Part shown: piece after piece, positions 23,533 to 36,700 of the stretch | Layout: each line of letters opens with the position of its first letter | How positions within the stretch are numbered: the first letter of the stretch is position 1 | Source: Numida meleagris | Taxonomy: Eukaryota > Chordata > Aves > Galliformes > Numididae | NCBI RefSeq assembly: GCF_002078875.1 | Contig: NC_034421.1 | Coordinates: forward strand, 5,680,499 to 5,744,498 | DNA length: 64,000 bases | Direction of reading: 5' to 3' | Translations under genes and position numbers: made by a program | The notes under the pieces: model-generated | Told to the model about the DNA's origin: nothing | The model's input: the letters and a program-made list of their open reading frames with translations, nothing else | Databases searched by the model: none

Positions 23533-24941
23533 TTTTCCAGGAGCACAGCAAAACCCCACAGAGAGGGGCAGGGGGGACCCGCATCTTCCCTCCTTTTTGC
23601 AAAAGGATGATCAGATGTGATATGAAAGAGAAAGCAGCAGCAGCAGTGAGAGCAAAGGGAATTTCCTGCTGTACATTTTGAGTTTCTCATGCCCTTCGGA
23701 CCAGGACGGATCCTTCTGGAGCCCCAGCATCCCTGCAGCTCAGCAGCAGCTCTTGCCAACCAAACACTCTCCTAATGCAACCACATCCCAGAGATAAATG
23801 ATGGCAAAGGGAAGGTTTAAGTGTTTTATCCCAGATGCTTCCCATTTTTCTCTTGCTCACTGGGCTGGAGTTATTTCCATGTGTGGTGGTGGGTTGCTGC
23901 CTGGCAGAGTGGCTGTATTGTAGCTGTAGTGAGCCATGGGCTGTGCTCTACAGGCACAGGCTGCCATTCTCCACCTGGAAAGGGTCAGGATGGAGCTGGA
24001 CCACATCTATCAGGTGATGTCTGAGGTCAGCAGCATCGCTGCAAATACCCTACTTTTCACAGAATCATAGAAGATCCCAAGACAGATTCAATGATCCTTG
24101 TCGGTCCCTTCCATTTGTTAATGCAAAGCACAGATTAGAAGAAAATACCCTCGGCTGTGTCATGTCTCCACAGGCAGCTCTGGCAAAGGGTGGCACATCA
24201 CCCACAGCAAGCAGCCCTGGGCTCCACCGAAGTCACATCAGCCATGCTCACCACCTCAGCTGTGCACTATGAATATTTGGGTGCTCAGATTTGGCATGCA
24301 TGAAAACCCAGGCAAATCCATGAAGTTTTTCATCACTAATCCTGCTAATCTCTCCTTCTCCATCCCTTTCAGTCTGGACCTTGCATCATCAGTGGTGCCT
24401 ATGGCAACACAGGGCAGTCCCGTGTTGCCACTCTAGCATTTGTGATGTGACCACAGCATCCCTCAGCATTCCTCAAACTCAGCAAAAGCCTCTCTTGCAG
24501 CTGCTAAGAACCCATTTCCCAGGTTAAATTTTTATTTTATTGTATATTAACACTTACTTCTTCATGCACCAGCATTGTCTTTTAGCACAGATGATTCATT
24601 TCTTTTCATCCACTGAAATGTCCCCAAAATATTACTTAACCAAAAGCCAGCCAAAGAAGAAATGCATTTTTCTTTTGTGGAGGAAACCAGTTCTCCTACC
24701 AACAAAAAATATCAAGGCAAGCAGGTTCAATGTGCCTTTGTAAGACTGGATTGGACCCGGTCCTATTTTCATCCCATTATTCTTTCCTTCACAATTTGTC
24801 TAAAGCTTTGGAGACTGTGAAAAGCCACTCGCTGCCTGGATTGCTTTTCCTCCTCCTTTCATAAGGAGTACTCTGTTTGCCATTCTTTGGTTATATGAGC
24901 CACTCCTGAATGACATATCTGTGAAAAGACTTTGCCAACAG

Positions 24942-24985
24942 ATTTTTTTTTCTGTTTTTCTTTTTTTTTTCCTGTTATTTTTTTG
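24942..24985. repeat. T-rich low-complexity tract
   Basis: Runs of 7 to 11 T bases separated by CTG or CC words. A similar tract lies at 28789-28824 and a purine-rich A/G tract at 25418-25460. None is attached to a recognisable retroposed gene. Confidence 0.85.
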
Positions 24986-27900
24986 GCCAGCTCTTGCCCT
25001 GTCAGGATCTATGTGCAGAGACTCTCCCATTTCCTACACCAAGGTCTGCTTTGAACCTGAATTGTTTTCACACAGTTGAGTTCTCTTTAGCCATCCCTAT
25101 GCTTCCTACCCCTTGCAGCACTGTTCTTGCCACTGAAGATGAGGAAAATGCATGTAACCTCAAGGTCTCTGCCTGTCCAAGCTCACATGAGATACAAGCA
25201 CCAGGATGGCCTCTCCCTCTCACAAACCTTGGGATTTTTGCCTCTGAAACACACAACACAAAAAGGCTGAGGGCCGTTCCTCAGCTTCCATCCCATCACC
25301 TCCAGTTCCTTTCAGCCCCCATTTTCCCAGTCCCTCTCCCCCCAAGACCTCACTTCAATCAGGACCCATCCCACCTCGCACCAGGTGGCTTTAAGGAGAT
25401 TGCACTGACTTCCACACTGAAAAAGGAGAAGGGAAAAAAAAAAAGAAAAGAGAGCAACAAACACAGCAGAAAGCACTATAAAAAGACCAGCGAAGAGACT
25501 AATGACACTGTTTAAACAAACAGTCTCCTGCGATAGTGCTAAATCCTTTTTATGACCTTTCAGCCTTCTAGAACAGTGTATAAGACAATTTTCTATTTGC
25601 TGGGCTTGCTGACAAACAGTCAGTAACTGTTCGCCTCGGTACCAGGAGTCTCATTACAGAACAAATAAGGCCCATTTTACTATTTTCACCCCCTCTTATA
25701 AAACATTTAACCATTTCCATCCTAGGCTGATCTACCAGAGAAACTGGAGAGAAGGAAGCATTCTCCAAGAGCAGCATCACAGGAACTGCTGGGAGCGATG
25801 AAGCACATTCTGCATGTGATTACTGCATAAATGATGCTTTGATCACCAAAAGCAAAGAGCAAGGAGACAGTTCTAACGGCCTGAAAACACATGAGAAGCT
25901 AATGTAGGAAGCAGCTTTGATACATGAGATAGTGGCACAGTATTTATTTTCTGACCTTTCGCAAGTACGGGCGGCGCAACGAGAAGCTAATTTGCTGGCA
26001 AAACAACAACAACAACAATAAAAGAAGATAGAAAAATTAACCCAAGAGCTTCGTGGCAGAGGGAGAGGAGGAGATGCAGGGGTTAGAAGCAGCTCTGTGC
26101 CTGCGTGCTGGGAACTGAGCCCTGCAAAACACCACGGGAGAAGCGCGTGCCCAGCAGCTCCCATGAACGGTGAGCTGGGGATATCAGCAAAAGCCCCAGA
26201 GTAGAGCACGTTTACAGCAGGCATTAGCAACTATACCATCATACAGATACAAGTCCAGCAGCAGGCTTTGGGGAGGTTTTGCAGGGACACCTCCAAACCC
26301 CCAGGGCACAGGAGGATGGGAGGGACTGCAGATATGTGGGTAGAGTCCCCAGCTCCCCTCAGATGGGAAAACCAGGGGAGAGAACTTGAAGAGGTGGAAG
26401 GGGGCAATGACAATGTTGTCTGGGAACTATGTTTTCAAGAGAACTTTGAATACTTAGGGATAAAAAAGAGCAAAGATGTGCACATTTTTCCCTATTGGTT
26501 GCTTAAAGCCGGCACATTCAGAGCTATGGAATTAACAAGTTTCTGTTTCGCACCAGCAATGCATAAGAAGCCCCAAGAGCGCAGACAAGGTCCTGTGCAG
26601 GGCCACATGCAGTTAAAGCTCCTGTCCCCATGACTAGACCCTGAACATTTGCAACACTTTGTTCTCAGAAGGAAAAGGCAAGAAATCCTTCAATCTGCAA
26701 TGCCTACTCCTGCTTGAAACCCACAAGAAGAGCACTTGCTACATGCCATAACGCCACTGAGAGCAAGAACTGCCCCATGGGAGAAAGAAAACTTCTCAAA
26801 CAGACCACCAAGGCCAACCCCTACCTTGGAAAAATGGTCTGAGCAAGTGGCTGGAAGCTACCAAGTTCTGGCCAAAATCTCTAACCAGTTAATGGCCCAT
26901 GTGAAAGAAAAAAATAGCACGATAAACACTCACAGAAGGACAGTGCCCATCAGCTAATTTGTGCGCGATGAATAATTCAGCCACATCTACTAAAAAAGCT
27001 TCAGCTAACTGAAAACACGCTGAGATGATGATCCAGGGATAGGGAGGAGAGCGGCCACCCCCAAGATCCTGCTCTGCACCAGCTGAACCCAGCAACTGAA
27101 AGCTGAGGAAAGAGGTGGTGGAGAGAGCAAGGCAGGAGATGGGAGCAAAAGGAGCTCCCGCTGTCTCTACGAGCATCCTCCAGCTGATGGCACGGAACAT
27201 TTCCACGCTTACATTTTCTTTTACAATCATGACGCACTGCCAGAGACCCTGAGACCGATGAGCTCCCTCCCAACCTCTTCCACGAGGTCTTTATTGAGAA
27301 GGACAAAGCCAGAACACATCTGAATCATCAGCACCTCTAGAAGTCAAATCTCACATTTCCTTGCAGAGCATCCACAATACACAGCAAGCAACGGAGGCCA
27401 TTGGCTTCACTCATCCAAACTTTGTATTTAGGCAACTTCAGAGAGAGCTCTGGGCCTCCATCTTCCTAAGCAAAGCTTCACTTCAGCCCACTATAGGCAA
27501 GTTGCTTTTTCTTCTTTCTGAGGGCTCAGCATTTCTCAAACTGAGGTTTTTCACCAGAAATGGGGTCACAAAACCCTTTTAGTGGGGTTACCAGCCCCGG
27601 GCAACATTGTGTTTCTTCCCAATAATCTGCAAGGCTGAGTTCAGGGAGGCATTTCTGGTGTAGTGGCAGGACAGTCCAGCATAATTTAAATTTATCTTTG
27701 TTAGCCAGAAAATTGGTCTGCCACCTCTACTGGTCAGCATTATCTCTTGGCCAGGGCTGGTAGGAAATATCTGCAAAGCACTGTGCCAGCAGCAAGGAAA
27801 AAAAATATCTGTTCGCAGATAAGTGTGGGATAACAGTGGGAGCAAGAGTGGGTCAAATGAGACAAAATTGTTTCCTGACCCTAAGAAATAGGGTGAGAGA

Positions 27901-30900
27901 CCTGTGGGCTAACCCCAGCTTCTGGCACACGCTGTGCCTATGTGCGTATAGAAAGGCTCTTGGTCCTGGCCAAAAATAATTTCTTTTTCAGCTGACCAAA
28001 GCACAGAGAAGAGGAGATACTGCATCAGACCCGCTTACCCAGACCAACACAAACTTCATGCTCTGCTGTGGGCTGGGAGCTCCCCAGTCCTTCCCTTTGC
28101 ATTGCTACAGCCAGAAACATCCCTGGCAATGCCTCTTGTGTGGGATGTGCTTTGCTCCACTTTAGGGCTCCTTTCCATTGTCACTGCCATCTGAAGGAGC
28201 ATTAGCAGAACAGTGACAGTAGCCTCATACATATTAAACACACTGAGGGTGAAATGCTTAATAAACCATCACATTGGGAGCCTTCTTCCCCTCTCGCTGG
28301 TCATGTCTGCCTTGACTTATTCCTGCTCTGTAGAGGAAGTGGCAGGATTTAGTAGTCTTTTATTAGCATGTCAGCTTTTAAAATGGCCAAAGCCTTATTC
28401 ATAGGCTAGGTTAAAAGAGAAAAAAAGAAAAAAGAAATGCAGCACATTTAGGAGAAATCCTTCTCGTTTCAGCCAACGAAAGGGTTGAGATAAATGTGTC
28501 TACATGTGCCTGGCCCCTTTCTGTCACATTTGGAGAGGAGCTGTCACACTTTCCCTCCCCAAGCCAGCCTCATTTTTCCTTCTTTCCATGCTTCATGCCC
28601 TGCCACTCCACAAAGCAGCTTGCTCAGGGAATTTGGGGTCTCATGCCCCAGCATGAGAAGGGCACTGGTACCGCCAGTGTAAGGCAACAGCAGAAGTACA
28701 GGCACAAAAGTAGTCCCACACACTTCCCTCTGCCTTTACCCATTTTACTTCCCATTTCTTTGGGATAACTATACCTGAAAAGAGGTTCATTTTTTTTTGG
28801 ATTTTGGTTCTTTTTTTTTTCCTCCCCTTTCAAATCACCAAAAGCACTTATTTTCTCCATTCTTTTTGCCACCTGACATTGTGACCATGCCTGAAGAGCT
28901 GGCTTTCTCGTAAGGGGAGATATTCTTCCTCCACCAAGACACAACTTCACAGCCTGAGGTTAACAATGGAGAACAGGCACCCAACACTCGCAAAGCTTAC
29001 TTGCCCCACATGTCACACTTCAAAAATCCTCCAGTACCTCAGTTCTTTCCTCTCTGCCCTGGAGCTTTCCAGTAGTGAGGGCTCATATCTGATATCCAAG
29101 TCCCCAGCTCAGCCTGAAAAAGGCTGACCCCAGCATTCAGATCCAGCCTCTGTCCTCTTTGGCACCAGCAAGTTTCTGAAAAGAATCTTCGTATCAAACA
29201 TACAAAGTTATTTGTCTTTAACAGGTAGCCCGTAAAAAGGCATATTTACATCATACAAAGATAAATGAGTGTTTATTCTCATGCTCACTTGGAAGCATTA
29301 AACAAGCTCATCCTTCTTTCTCCCTATATTTAGTTTTCTGATCAAACCCAGATCTTCTTCTCCACCTTTCAGATTTAGGGGTTCTGCATTCAGCTGAAAA
29401 GCAGCATCTGCTCCCTGGCTGTCTTGGATGGGAAAAGCCAGAAGAAAACCTTCTCCCATCCCAGTCCAGACACAGTAAGTTCCCCAGAGCATCCATGTTT
29501 CAATGGGCTTATTAAGAACAGACCTTCTGAAACTTGGAGGCATACTCTTCATTACTGACTACACTGTCCTAGAAGCCTATTACCTCTAATTGGCTCATGG
29601 TTGCACGGAAAATATGGAGCTGACTCCACTCTAATCTGTGCAAGCACAGCCTCTAGACTTCAACTGGAGACAGGTTTTCACCCTAGAGCCTCTTAGAAGC
29701 AAATCTTATTTAGGTCAGAAGTGACATTTTCCTTTCTGAAATAGTAGGCCAAATGCCAACGAAACTGGAGCACGTTAGTTGGAGCAGCCCAGGGATTTAC
29801 TTTACAATACTGTGTAGTACACCCATGTGAACACTGGGAAAAAAAGCAATCCACTGTGTTGAACTTCCGACAACTCATTCGTTGGCACTGGTTGAACATC
29901 AGAGTTTCCACCCCTGAGAAAATCCACATTACTGTGAGTAAAAATCCCCTTTAGCCCTGTTTGGAACAAAGCCCCACACTACAACTTCATCAAAAGTCTC
30001 AATCCAGAGACACGCATGCTAGCTCTTTAGCTATCAGAATACATGAGTCCAAAAGAAGAGCTCAGCTTCAGAAAGTTGTATTTCACTATAAATCTGCATG
30101 AAAGAGACCAGAATTGTGGCTAATGGCTGCACAGTGCTGGGATCCCGATGTTTTAGCAGCTACTTGAACACACACAGCCCCTGACTGGCACTACCCTGGT
30201 GATTCCAGGCATCCCCACACAAATCCCAGGGCCAACAAACCAATAGACTCCGTGCCCCAAGTTCTTCCAGTGAAATGCTCCAAAAGCAAGTTGACTTGAG
30301 TAACAGAAATCATCAAGCTACTGCCTACACCAGAACTACAGACAGCAACGGATCAACCCGTGTAGCTTTATTATCCTGGCCTGATTGCAGGTTTCCTCCC
30401 AACAGCACCGTGAATCAATAGCTTAATTGCCTTCTTGCCTTGTTTTGCTTCTGGTTAAATCCACTGGTGAACCCTGTGGATGAGGGATGAGTTAAAGCTC
30501 CGCAGCCAGACACAGAGGTCCCCCTGATTTCCAGCCACAAAGGCAGGGGGCACAGGGAGATGTGCCATGGGGACAGCCCGTTCCTGCAGCACCTGGGGAG
30601 TGGTCCCCACATCATTAATGTCTGGGAGAGGAGGGAGCAGGGGACATACGCATGTGCCTGAAGATGAGCTGACAGGCAGCATGTCCTTGATATGGATGTC
30701 TCCCACAACAGTTTATCACTGCTTTTTGGCTGTCTTTTCTTCCCTATTCAACCCTTGCACCTGGAGGCAGCCTGGCACCATCTGATCTACGCTTGTTCTC
30801 CAGTAATGATATTTAACTACTGATCATCACCTATAGCTTGTTTCCTACTTTTGACCTACCTAAAGTAATTGTTTCCTGCAACTCAACCATGGCAGCCTTG

Positions 30901-33550
30901 AAGGGGCTTCGTAAGCCACCCACTGGGTCCTCTGTTAAGACAGTTCTTGCCAGATGAGACAGCTGGCTTCAGATGTGTCATTAATCCCATAAATAAGATG
31001 TCCCTGTTAGACAACTTCTGTCATGCCTTTGTAATTTGTTAGAAGGCAGCAATACTTTTGTGCCTCTCTGCTAAGTATTAATCTCCTGGAGAGACCAGGA
31101 AAGCTATTTTAAGTGTGACCTGCAAAGTAAAGATAGTCTTTTGAGTCCTTTTGTTCCTTAGATCCAGAGAACAGGTAAGGATCTGGGCTGTCTGTTTCCT
31201 ACTTGGAGCTAATGGAGGAGAGGAGATTTATGGTACTTTAGGATATAGATTTCGATTCCTGGAAGACTGCATGAAGGATGAGAGAAGGTAGATTTACGAT
31301 TTCCAGTTATCAGGGAATCGTAACTTATTAGCAGTCAATCACAAAGTTAATGACAAAAGAGATTTCTGGCTGACTTAGAGAACATTTGTACAGTGTTAGG
31401 GAAGAGGTGAGTGTAGGAACCACCTAGGGGTCCTAATGTCTAAGGTCAAAAACAAGGCAGAGAAACAAAGGTGACAATCCTAAGCAATACCTCACAGATC
31501 AGTGTTTCTTGGGTGGCCCAGGATTGGCAAGCATGGATACTTCACTGATTACATTTCCCAACAGATCCTAATGACAGCATGTCCTCATAGCTCCAGGCAC
31601 AGCCCCCAACACATTGCGGACAGAGGTCTCAAGTTGTGACCCAGGAGTCACAAATGGTCCCATAGATGCTTCAGAGAAATTTGCAGCCCAGCACGGGTCA
31701 TTGCCTTTGATGTGGATGCAGATGTGTATCCACAAAGCAGTGCAGAAATGGTTTCATCCTTCTAATTACTCCATTGCAATCCTAGGGGTACATCTTGCAT
31801 TTACAGCAGCTTCTGCAGCACTGGTGAGGCTCCAAGCAGCTACTGCCAAGCCACAGCATGAAGTCTGTAGAACCAGGGACCTGAACTGCACTGGACAACA
31901 AGGACAACCAAGAACAAACCATGAAGTTGCTTTCTTTTGAAGATCACCATGAGAGATATTTCTAGCCATCCCGTTTAGGAGCGCAGGAAGGGTTTTCAGC
32001 ATGAAAGCATCTTAGCTGTCCATGTGAGATGAGGTTTTTCTTAGACAAGAGACACGTACTTGTCTGTGTGTCACCTCACTTGTATTTAAACCCTGTTCAG
32101 AGGGCATTTTATTTCAAGAGGGTTTAAACTCGCACACTGCATCAGAGAGTATTTCATCCTTGAAATACTCCTCCAGACAGCAAAGTTTTCCCACCAAAGG
32201 TTACAAGAAACCAGCTTCTGACATTTAATCATGGTGATTTGCTTCAGCAGGCTGGTATAAAGTACCACTCAGCATAAATAAAGACATCAATCAGGCTGAA
32301 ATTTCCCAACTGCTCCAATTTCACAGGGCTAAGGATGAGTAATGCTCTGGTCTTGACTCCAGCTGGAGCATCTCATGGACAAGATGGTCCCTACGGTGAA
32401 TTCGGGGCTTCAAGAGAAGCCCCAGTTCTTCCTAAAGCAAACAAGGGGCAAAGGTTTGCTCCATGCTGCTGTCACACTCAATGCTCTCACGTGTGACAGC
32501 ACAGAACCAAGCAGTGCAGGCCGTGCCCAGCCCTAAATCAAAACTGTTGACTTAGGGCTTCTGTTTACAATGGCAAAAGCTGCAGCAGAGGGGGAACATG
32601 ACTACAAGAGCATCCCAGGGGATTCTGGACTGGCAGAACAAAATGACATATGTAAATCCATTCCACTGGCAGAGACCTCACTATTTGAATAAGTTTAATA
32701 TTAAACTGACTCAAACATTGGAACAAGCCCAATTATCAAGGCACTTCACACGCTCGGGCCCATAGGGCATGATGTACCTTCAGCTGCGTTGTCAGGGTTT
32801 CCTAACAGCTCATTGCTGCTTTGAAAACTGCTCTGAAAGATGCTGCTTACCCTGAAAACACCCTGGAATGGACACAAACACAGAAGGCAGAATTGTGCTC
32901 GGGATGAGCCTGCTGGCATATGAGCTTTGGTTTCCTCATGAGTGAGGCGATCCCTACTTTTCCCAGTCATGAGCCTCTATCCATCTCTCCTATTTAAGAG
33001 CATTCACTGTGTCAGAACTTTCTTTGCATAACAAACTGTGAAGACCACGGTCAGAGAGGCAGGAACACAAAACCACTCACTGCTTGTAGTTTTACTGTAG
33101 AGCCGGGGGTTTAAAGCACAACATTTACAGGCCACTGCCCACCAAAAAACATCAGTAGAAGGTCACAAGCAGCGCTGCTGGAGACTCAGGCAACTCTGCA
33201 GGGCTCAACTCCAGCCACACTTCATGGCAGAGGTTTGGACTTATTTCTCTGCTGTTCCCAAATAACTGCTTATAAGCCAGAAAAGCCAACAGCCCTGTGA
33301 TAAGGTGCTTTAAACCACACTGAAGAGTTCCCCAGGGGACAGCTCATGGGCTAACTCAGCTTCTGACCAGCTCATTAGAGGTTAAGCACCAATACTGAAC
33401 ATACGGTTGAGGTCTCTCAAGGGTTATCTTCTGTAGGAGAAGAAAACATGGAGTAGAGCATGGAGCCCAGCCTGCGTCCTGACAAAAGCCTTTGGTTATC
33501 CAGAGGCCTGATGGGCCAACCAGGGGAGAGCTCCTCACACTTCTGTGCTC

Positions 33551-33726
33551 CAAGATCCCCAAGCCAAACCCCAACACACCCCATCATGCCCACTGACCAC
33601 GTCCCTCAGTGCCACATCTCCATGGTTCTGGAACAGCTCCAGGGATGGTGACCCCACCACCTCCCTGGGCAGCAGGGCCAGCACATCACCACTCTTTCAG
33701 AGAGGTTTTCCCTAACATCCAACAAC
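33551..33726 (-). mobile_element. CR1 LINE fragment, minus orientation, tail missing
   Basis: In reverse complement it reads GATCCCCAAGCCAAACCCCAAC, ATGCCCACTGACCACGTCCCTCAGTGCCACATCTCCATGG, CAGGGATGGTGACCCC, CTCCCTGGGCAGCAGGGCCAGC and ends at CCTAACATCCAACA. The usual ATAGAATCAT repeat at its 3' end is absent. Confidence 0.93.
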
Positions 33727-36700
33727 ATGAACCTGGAACAAAAGTCATGACCAGGTTGGCTGAACACTCAGAAAAGCGCTATTTAAACCATTTAAACTAC
33801 TTCAACAGCACATGCACAGATGTATTTCTTCAGGAAACAGTGGAAGATGCATCTGAGCCACCAATTGCTCAGCACAGGAGGGAGAGCAGCAAGGCATGAA
33901 TGCCAGTGTCCCAGGAGGGAGCAAGGAGGCTTTGCAGGCAGCACAGCTCCCTGCACGGCTCCTCAGCTTCCTCATTTAGGAGGAGAGACAAAAGGTTGCA
34001 TTCCCCACTCAGCCCCTGAGCAAGAGATAATTAGTAGCTCATTGTTTTAAATCCTAATAAGCGCTCCCCAAACTAACCAACCATGTTGGACATAATATAA
34101 AAATGGTTCTGATGAAAACGCAATTTGTGGAGCAGTCTAATTAGACGGCCATGAGAGCAAGGAGCCTGTGCAGCACTTGCTACCAAGGGAGACCTATTTG
34201 CACAAACCCCAGAAGATTGCCATGTAATAGCAAGAGCCAATTTCTTCATTTCCTAAAGATCCGCTAGTGAGCAGCCTCCAGACTTCCTTTCACCATTTGT
34301 GAGCCCTGGAGTTCTCTAGATAGAAGATTTAATCTCTCCTCTTTGAATGGAGCAGTGGAAAGCAATCTTTTTTGGAGTTTCCACAACAGCTGCCCAGGGA
34401 GCTGTGGCTTCACAGCAAGAGCAAGAAGGGGCCCAGCTGTGGGTTCAGGCTGCTGCAGCTCCCACACTGAGCTAGAACAATGCCTGGTTTGTCCAGGAAA
34501 AGGGACAAGAGTTGTGTTCTGACATAAGGGCAGCTCTGGAAGCACTGCTTGGTTTTGCAAGCAAGCTTTTAATTGAAGCAATGGCCTTCTACGAGCACCC
34601 AGTTTGGAAACCTTTCCCTCCCTGTCCTGAAGGCATGGGACAAGGAGAGTCTGCTTTCTTCAGGTGACAGTGCTTCAAATAAAAATTTAAAACCTATGTT
34701 CTTGACAGCTGCAACAAAGCAATTACAGCCTGAGTGAAGGTTACCGGTACCCACGGTCTTGGCACAGCTTGTCATCTGAGGCACCAATGAGCAGCAAATA
34801 AGTGTTTTGTCACAAATCAAGACTGTCCTAGAAAAGCCAAAGGATGGTCTGCAGCATCCTCAGCACCACTTATATTAATAGCAGAAGCGTGAGGGGCAGC
34901 ACAGGACAGAGATGAGATGCAACCCCCCTCACCGTGAATCTGAGCAGCCTCAGGGCTGACCCCAGGTTGAGCACAGCATCAAGCTTACGCTCATGCCAGC
35001 TTGGGCACTTGGGCATTCTGCTCAAGGCATTGCTTTCAGCAGTAGTGCACTCAGGCTGTGCTCCTTGGAGGCAGTGTTACCAACACTGGGCAGTCTCTCT
35101 GAGGTCTGTTCAAACCATGGGGAGATCCCACTCCATCCCTGGCTAGATCAGTTCATCACTGCACGACATCCTTGAGCGTTGGCTCAGCCACGGCATGGCA
35201 CTTGCAACACAAGCACTTCTCTGCTGTGTACGTTCCTCTGGACACAGTGGAAGTAACCCAAAAGTGAGAGATGGCAGCTGGGGAAGACACAGCAGCATTT
35301 CTCCATTCCCTGCTCCAGTGCCCAGGGCAGCAGAGGAAGAAGTAACCTGGAAGGTGACTGAATAGCAGAAGGACACAGCTGACTGCATTTGAACTGCTGC
35401 AGTTTCCCTGTGCTCTCCTACAAGAGGAAAATCAGCTGGAGGGAAGTGCCTTAACCCCTCACAGCAGCTCACTGGAGCTGTTCAGGGTCAGGTGAAACCA
35501 AGTGTGCACAGTGAGAGGGCAGGAGGACTTCCTGATTAAGGCCAGCTTCCCTGCTTGGCCTGCCAAGCCACACAGCAGCTCTCGAGACACTGCAGACTGA
35601 CAGTGCTGCAAAGCCAGGGAGCTCCCTAGCAATCACACACCTGAAATGGGAGTCTCTAGCCCAGGCACAGCTGGTGAGGAGCTCAGACCTCACAGAATTG
35701 CAGAGTAGTTGCTACAACCAAGTTGAACAAGTTCAGTTTCTCCCTCCAGAAGCAGCTGTCCCCGAGAGCTGCAGCTCCCTCTGACCTTGTGCACAGACAT
35801 CACTGCACTGAGCTCTGAGGGCATCGAGTGTCTTTGCAGCACACAGACAGCTCAAAGTAAATGGGGCTTATGGAAAAGTTACTCAGGGACTTCTGAGCTT
35901 ATATCCATTGCTGCAGCTGCAGGATACCTGGGCTTTGTGCTCACCTCTGAAATATTTATGCGCTAATGAAGGTGGAGCCAGAGGAAACTGAGGTCACTTA
36001 CAGAGGTAAACTCCTCATTGCAGCTGAAACAGCAAGCGAGTCAGAAGCAATCGAGAGCAATTAAAACATGCCTGTACTACATAACATTTACTTGTTATGC
36101 TACAAGGGTCCAAAAAGCAAAACAAAGGGGTTTTGGTAATTCTTTCCTACTCCATTACACCTGCAACCAGGAGAGCATATTAAACACCTCTGCTTCGCTC
36201 GCTGCTCCCTGTGTGTTCAGCTCAGCTCTCCCTTGTCTCCAAAGCTTAAAAGCCTGTTTTTCCCTTTAAAAGCCAACTTGCCTGCCAGGTAGCTTCTCTT
36301 AATCTCTCAGCCTTGGCTAGAAGCCTCTCTAGGCTGCTGAAAGAGATAGCTACTTACCCTTTGTTCTTGCGACAAGAAAAGCCTCAGCTATCAAATCCTT
36401 CCAGATTCCTTTGTAGTCTGAGAGACTCTAAAATGGAAAGAATAAAAACCATGTATCAGTCTTACAGATTAATCACTACTAAGGCTAGCAGTTAGACCAG
36501 CTTATAGCCGTGTCTCACATCTCTACAAAGCAAGCCTTTACCAGACAGATAGCTATGAGACATAGCCATTCATCTCGGACAACGAGCACCGTGTCCTTCC
36601 TAATGCCAACAGCAGGCCTGGGAAAGGAGACAGAGGTGAAGTCAGCACATCCTACTGTGGCTTTTCCTCCAGGCTGATGGCGGGGGGGGTCCCCAGGAGC

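Larger units (their letters stand above)
19232..33550. other. Long gene-free stretch upstream of CACNA1H
   Basis: Fourteen kilobases with no supported coding, RNA or full repeat element. The longest frames (199 codons on the minus strand at 23003-23602, 173 codons on the plus strand at 24994-25515) have no recognisable motif or credible splice context. Points of note are a CTCF-like core at 23512-23524, an X-box-like palindrome at 24394-24408, T-rich and purine-rich tracts at 24.9-25.5 kb and 28.4-28.8 kb, an (AAC)n run near 25999-26018, and an AT-rich block at 22010-22340. Confidence 0.65.

Noticed and set aside
23003..23602. 199-codon minus-strand frame with a hydrophobic stretch
   Set aside because: The hydrophobic part is short and the rest shows no conservation pattern I recognise; most likely chance.
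24058..24116. Possible CR1 tail (CACAGAATCATAGAA followed by GATCCTTGTCGGTCCCTTCC)
   Set aside because: The two halves fit opposite orientations and are not contiguous in any CR1 layout I know; too short to call.
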